A stretch of 43,063 nt of DNA from assembly GCA_017430925.1 (NCBI GenBank), contig JAFRMA010000084.1:1-43063 (forward strand). Direction: 5' to 3'. The DNA comes from Solobacterium sp. Its GTDB lineage: Bacteria > Bacillota_I > Bacilli_A > Erysipelotrichales > Erysipelotrichaceae. A program made the translations under genes and the position numbers. This document shows positions 41,339 to 43,063 of this stretch, one piece after another. The number at the start of each line of letters is the position of its first letter. Positions within the stretch are counted from its first letter, which is position 1. The notes beneath the pieces are model-generated. The model saw only the letters and a list, made by a program, of their open reading frames with translations. It was not told the origin of the DNA and ran no database searches.

Positions 41339-42778
41339 TTAGCGTCCTCTATCATAATCATGGCTGCGAGGGCGTGACTGCTGCTGCCGTGCGTCGTTCC
41401 GTCGCTTGGCCTCCGCCTCCATATCCCGGAGTTTCTTTCGGATGCTCTCTTTTTCAGGCGGTTTCTGCTGGGGCTGCTGCCCTCCGTGGACTTGCCACTC
41501 CCATGCGGCAAGATTGCGGTTATACTGCTCTACAAGGCTCGTGGCATCGTCATACAGCCGTTTGAACGCCTGCACATCGGGATAGCCGTCCTCTTTCAGA
41601 ATACCGGGCAGCCGGTCCATCCGGCGGTCGATCTCCTGTTGCACGCCTGCAATCTTCTCCTGCAGGGCCTTGCGCTCTTTTCCTTTGAACAGTCCGGTTG
41701 TTTCGGCGAGCTGCTTTTCCAGCTTCGGCAGTTCTCCGTGTATGAGCTGCTTGACCGCCCTGGCTTCGTCCTGTACCTTGACCATCAGCTTCTGCATCTT
41801 GCGGTACTCCGCCATGTCAACGGACAGGGTAGGCTTAGGCGGGATCTCCGTCTCCCGGATCAATCCCATTAGGATTTCCTTTGCCTTTTGGATGATGCCC
41901 CGGAACAGTCCCGGCAGCCAGCCGTGCTTCTGTACGGACCGGGTGGCCTCGTCGTAAACGTGTTCATTTCTGATCTCTATGATCTTGGATTCTGCGATCC
42001 CGGACACCAACGCCATATCCGCAGTTCTGTTCCAGTCCTGCCGTGCCGCGTTGTCCGCCTCGATCTCAGCCTCTTTCGGATTGTTCTTCCCGATCTTCTT
42101 GGTGGGGAGGTAGACGCTGTTCGGGTCAAATACCTTTAGCTGCCGTTCCGGGTCATGGATGTGCCGGTTGATGAGGGTGGTGTAGAACTGCTTGGCTTCG
42201 TCCAGAAACAACTCATTTTTGAATGCCTCGTCCTTTGCCGTGAACCGGTGGCTCTCGTAGACCTCGCCCTTTTTGATGACGGTACAGCCCTCACGGATCA
42301 TACCGTCCTCGCCGGTAATCTCTTTCTTCGTGCGGACCCGCTTGCCGGTTTCATCATAGAACACGCTGCGGGTGGCGATCTTGACCTCCGGCTCCGGCAG
42401 CAAGCGCCGCTCCGAAAAGATGAGATGGATATGATAGTTCGTCATTTTCTTGTTGTGGTGGAGCGCCGAGACGCATTCCACGTCATACCGTTTCTTGAAC
42501 TGCTCCGTGAACTCCCGCAGCACCCGGCTGGGATCGAACTGCGTGTATTCCTCCGGCAGAGCAATGATCAACTCCCGCGCCTCAATACATTTTCCCTCTG
42601 TCCCATAGCGTTTGAACTCATCTTGGCACTCCTTCGCCAGATCGTTCCAGAAGATCATATCTTCCCTTGTGGAGAAGGTGGCGTAGAGGTATTCCTGCCG
42701 CTTGGGGTCTGAGATATACGATATTCTTCCCTTGACATTGGACAGCTTCGACATCTGGATAAAGCTGTGCCGTGCCAT
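41339..42778 (-). CDS. MobA/MobL family relaxase
   Basis: A 479-residue mobilization nuclease that would nick oriT and pilot the element into a recipient. The N-terminal relaxase domain (about 1-230) has SALHHNKKMTNYHIHLIFSE, with the H-x-H metal motif at 116-118, and an early Tyr candidate in GRISYISDPKRQ (Y21). A Lys/Glu-rich helical region (about 325-420) and a Gln/Pro-rich basic tail follow. The base composition is clearly more GC-rich than the genes to the left, as expected for transferred DNA. GGAGGT precedes the ATG. The upstream 285 bases hold a long inverted repeat that may be oriT. Confidence 0.93.
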   Translation of the reverse strand: MARHSFIQMSKLSNVKGRISYISDPKRQEYLYATFSTREDMIFWNDLAKECQDEFKRYGTEGKCIEARELIIALPEEYTQFDPSRVLREFTEQFKKRYDVECVSALHHNKKMTNYHIHLIFSERRLLPEPEVKIATRSVFYDETGKRVRTKKEITGEDGMIREGCTVIKKGEVYESHRFTAKDEAFKNELFLDEAKQFYTTLINRHIHDPERQLKVFDPNSVYLPTKKIGKNNPKEAEIEADNAARQDWNRTADMALVSGIAESKIIEIRNEHVYDEATRSVQKHGWLPGLFRGIIQKAKEILMGLIRETEIPPKPTLSVDMAEYRKMQKLMVKVQDEARAVKQLIHGELPKLEKQLAETTGLFKGKERKALQEKIAGVQQEIDRRMDRLPGILKEDGYPDVQAFKRLYDDATSLVEQYNRNLAAWEWQVHGGQQPQQKPPEKESIRKKLRDMEAEAKRRNDARQQQSRPRSHDYDRGR

Positions 42779-43063
42779 CGTTCACCTCCGTTCTTTCGTC
42801 CTTCGTCTCCCGTCCTCCGTCCTCCATAGGTTGTCACGCCGCCGCAGCGGTGGGACAACACCGGAAAGCGCCGGGCGGTTTCCGGCTGCGTCTATGCCCA
42901 TCCACGCCGGGGCAGAGACGCAGGCCCTCCGCAGGAGCGAAATGCCCCTTGTACAAATCGCCAGATTTGTGCGAGGGGTGTATTTCGCTCTCAAACGGCG
43001 AGGCCTTTTTTCTGCTGTGTCCATCCCTTAGCGCACCTCCCGGACGTCTGCCTGATTGAGCAG
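42779..43063. other. Non-coding region upstream of the relaxase, candidate oriT
   Basis: GC-rich sequence to the window edge with a nested inverted repeat at 42935-42990. Open frames crossing it on both strands have no ribosome site or family look. In MobA-type elements oriT normally lies just upstream of the relaxase gene, which is the position here; the nic site cannot be named from sequence alone. Confidence 0.5.
42935..42990. repeat. Long nested inverted repeat, copy 2 (candidate oriT structure)
   Basis: Outer arms GAGCGAAAT (42935-42943) and ATTTCGCTC (42982-42990) enclose inner arms CCCCTTGTACAAATC (42945-42959) and GATTTGTGCGAGGGG (42964-42978) around a GCCA loop. The inner right arm and its flank are identical over 23 bases to the copy downstream of the XRE gene. 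Confidence 0.75.

Noticed and set aside
42155..42712. 185-residue plus-strand frame antisense to the relaxase
   Set aside because: GC-rich DNA opens long antisense frames; the relaxase reading carries real motifs, this one none.

Overview
The window looks like a chromosomal stretch of a low-to-moderate GC anaerobic Firmicute (Bacillota), of the kind found in gut or oral Erysipelotrichaceae or Lachnospiraceae. The clues are strong AGGAGG-type ribosome sites before almost every gene, a gene content of FeoAB, ATP-type PEP carboxykinase, GlnRS, family II pyrophosphatase and many GNAT and Nudix genes, and a mobile element of the TnpV/MobA type common in those groups. The genus cannot be fixed from the sequence alone. 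No rRNA, tRNA or CRISPR array was seen.

Layout. (1) 1-1.4 kb: 3' part of pckA on the plus strand, closed by a hairpin terminator. (2) 1.45-35.8 kb: about 36 genes, all on the minus strand except one esterase at 20.7-21.95 kb. Recognisable blocks are: a predicted ADP-ribosyltransferase translationally coupled to a small membrane protein, just downstream of glnS (3.6-6.5 kb); an iron-type ABC importer made of lipoprotein, fused permease and ATPase (9.4-14.1 kb) with a consensus promoter; a split chromate transporter (16.5-17.6 kb); feoAB (23.5-25.6 kb) behind a sigma-A promoter with DtxR-like operators; and a run of short stand-alone genes (GNATs, Nudix hydrolases, P-loop kinases, a CAT-like enzyme, hydrolases, immunity-type proteins). 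At least two decayed gene fragments lie in this run, at 30.1-30.8 kb. (3) 35.85-36.93 kb: a 1-kb segment carrying an XRE regulator between two 72-bp imperfect direct repeats. (4) 37-43.06 kb: part of an integrative or mobilizable element, with TnpV, a possible ADP-ribosyltransferase-fold protein, a papain/C39-like protein, a four-gene plus-strand cargo operon (DUF4160, DUF2442-HTH, YdcF/DUF218, nucleoside phosphorylase), and a GC-rich MobA/MobL relaxase preceded by a long inverted repeat that may be its oriT. The element continues past the right edge.

How it fits together. Iron uptake is represented twice: the ferric-type ABC system and FeoAB. The minus-strand accessory block appears to be a lineage-variable region of single-gene functions in stress, detoxification, repair of small molecules and immunity. 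The most promising candidates for undescribed biology are the intracellular ADP-ribosyltransferase module at 3.6-4.7 kb, the mobile-element operon at 39.1-41.2 kb, whose promoter has a perfect palindrome exactly between its -35 and -10 boxes, and several unusual domain architectures: a membrane-anchored family II pyrophosphatase, a P-loop kinase-Nudix fusion, and an ABC permease with a large extracytoplasmic N-terminal domain.
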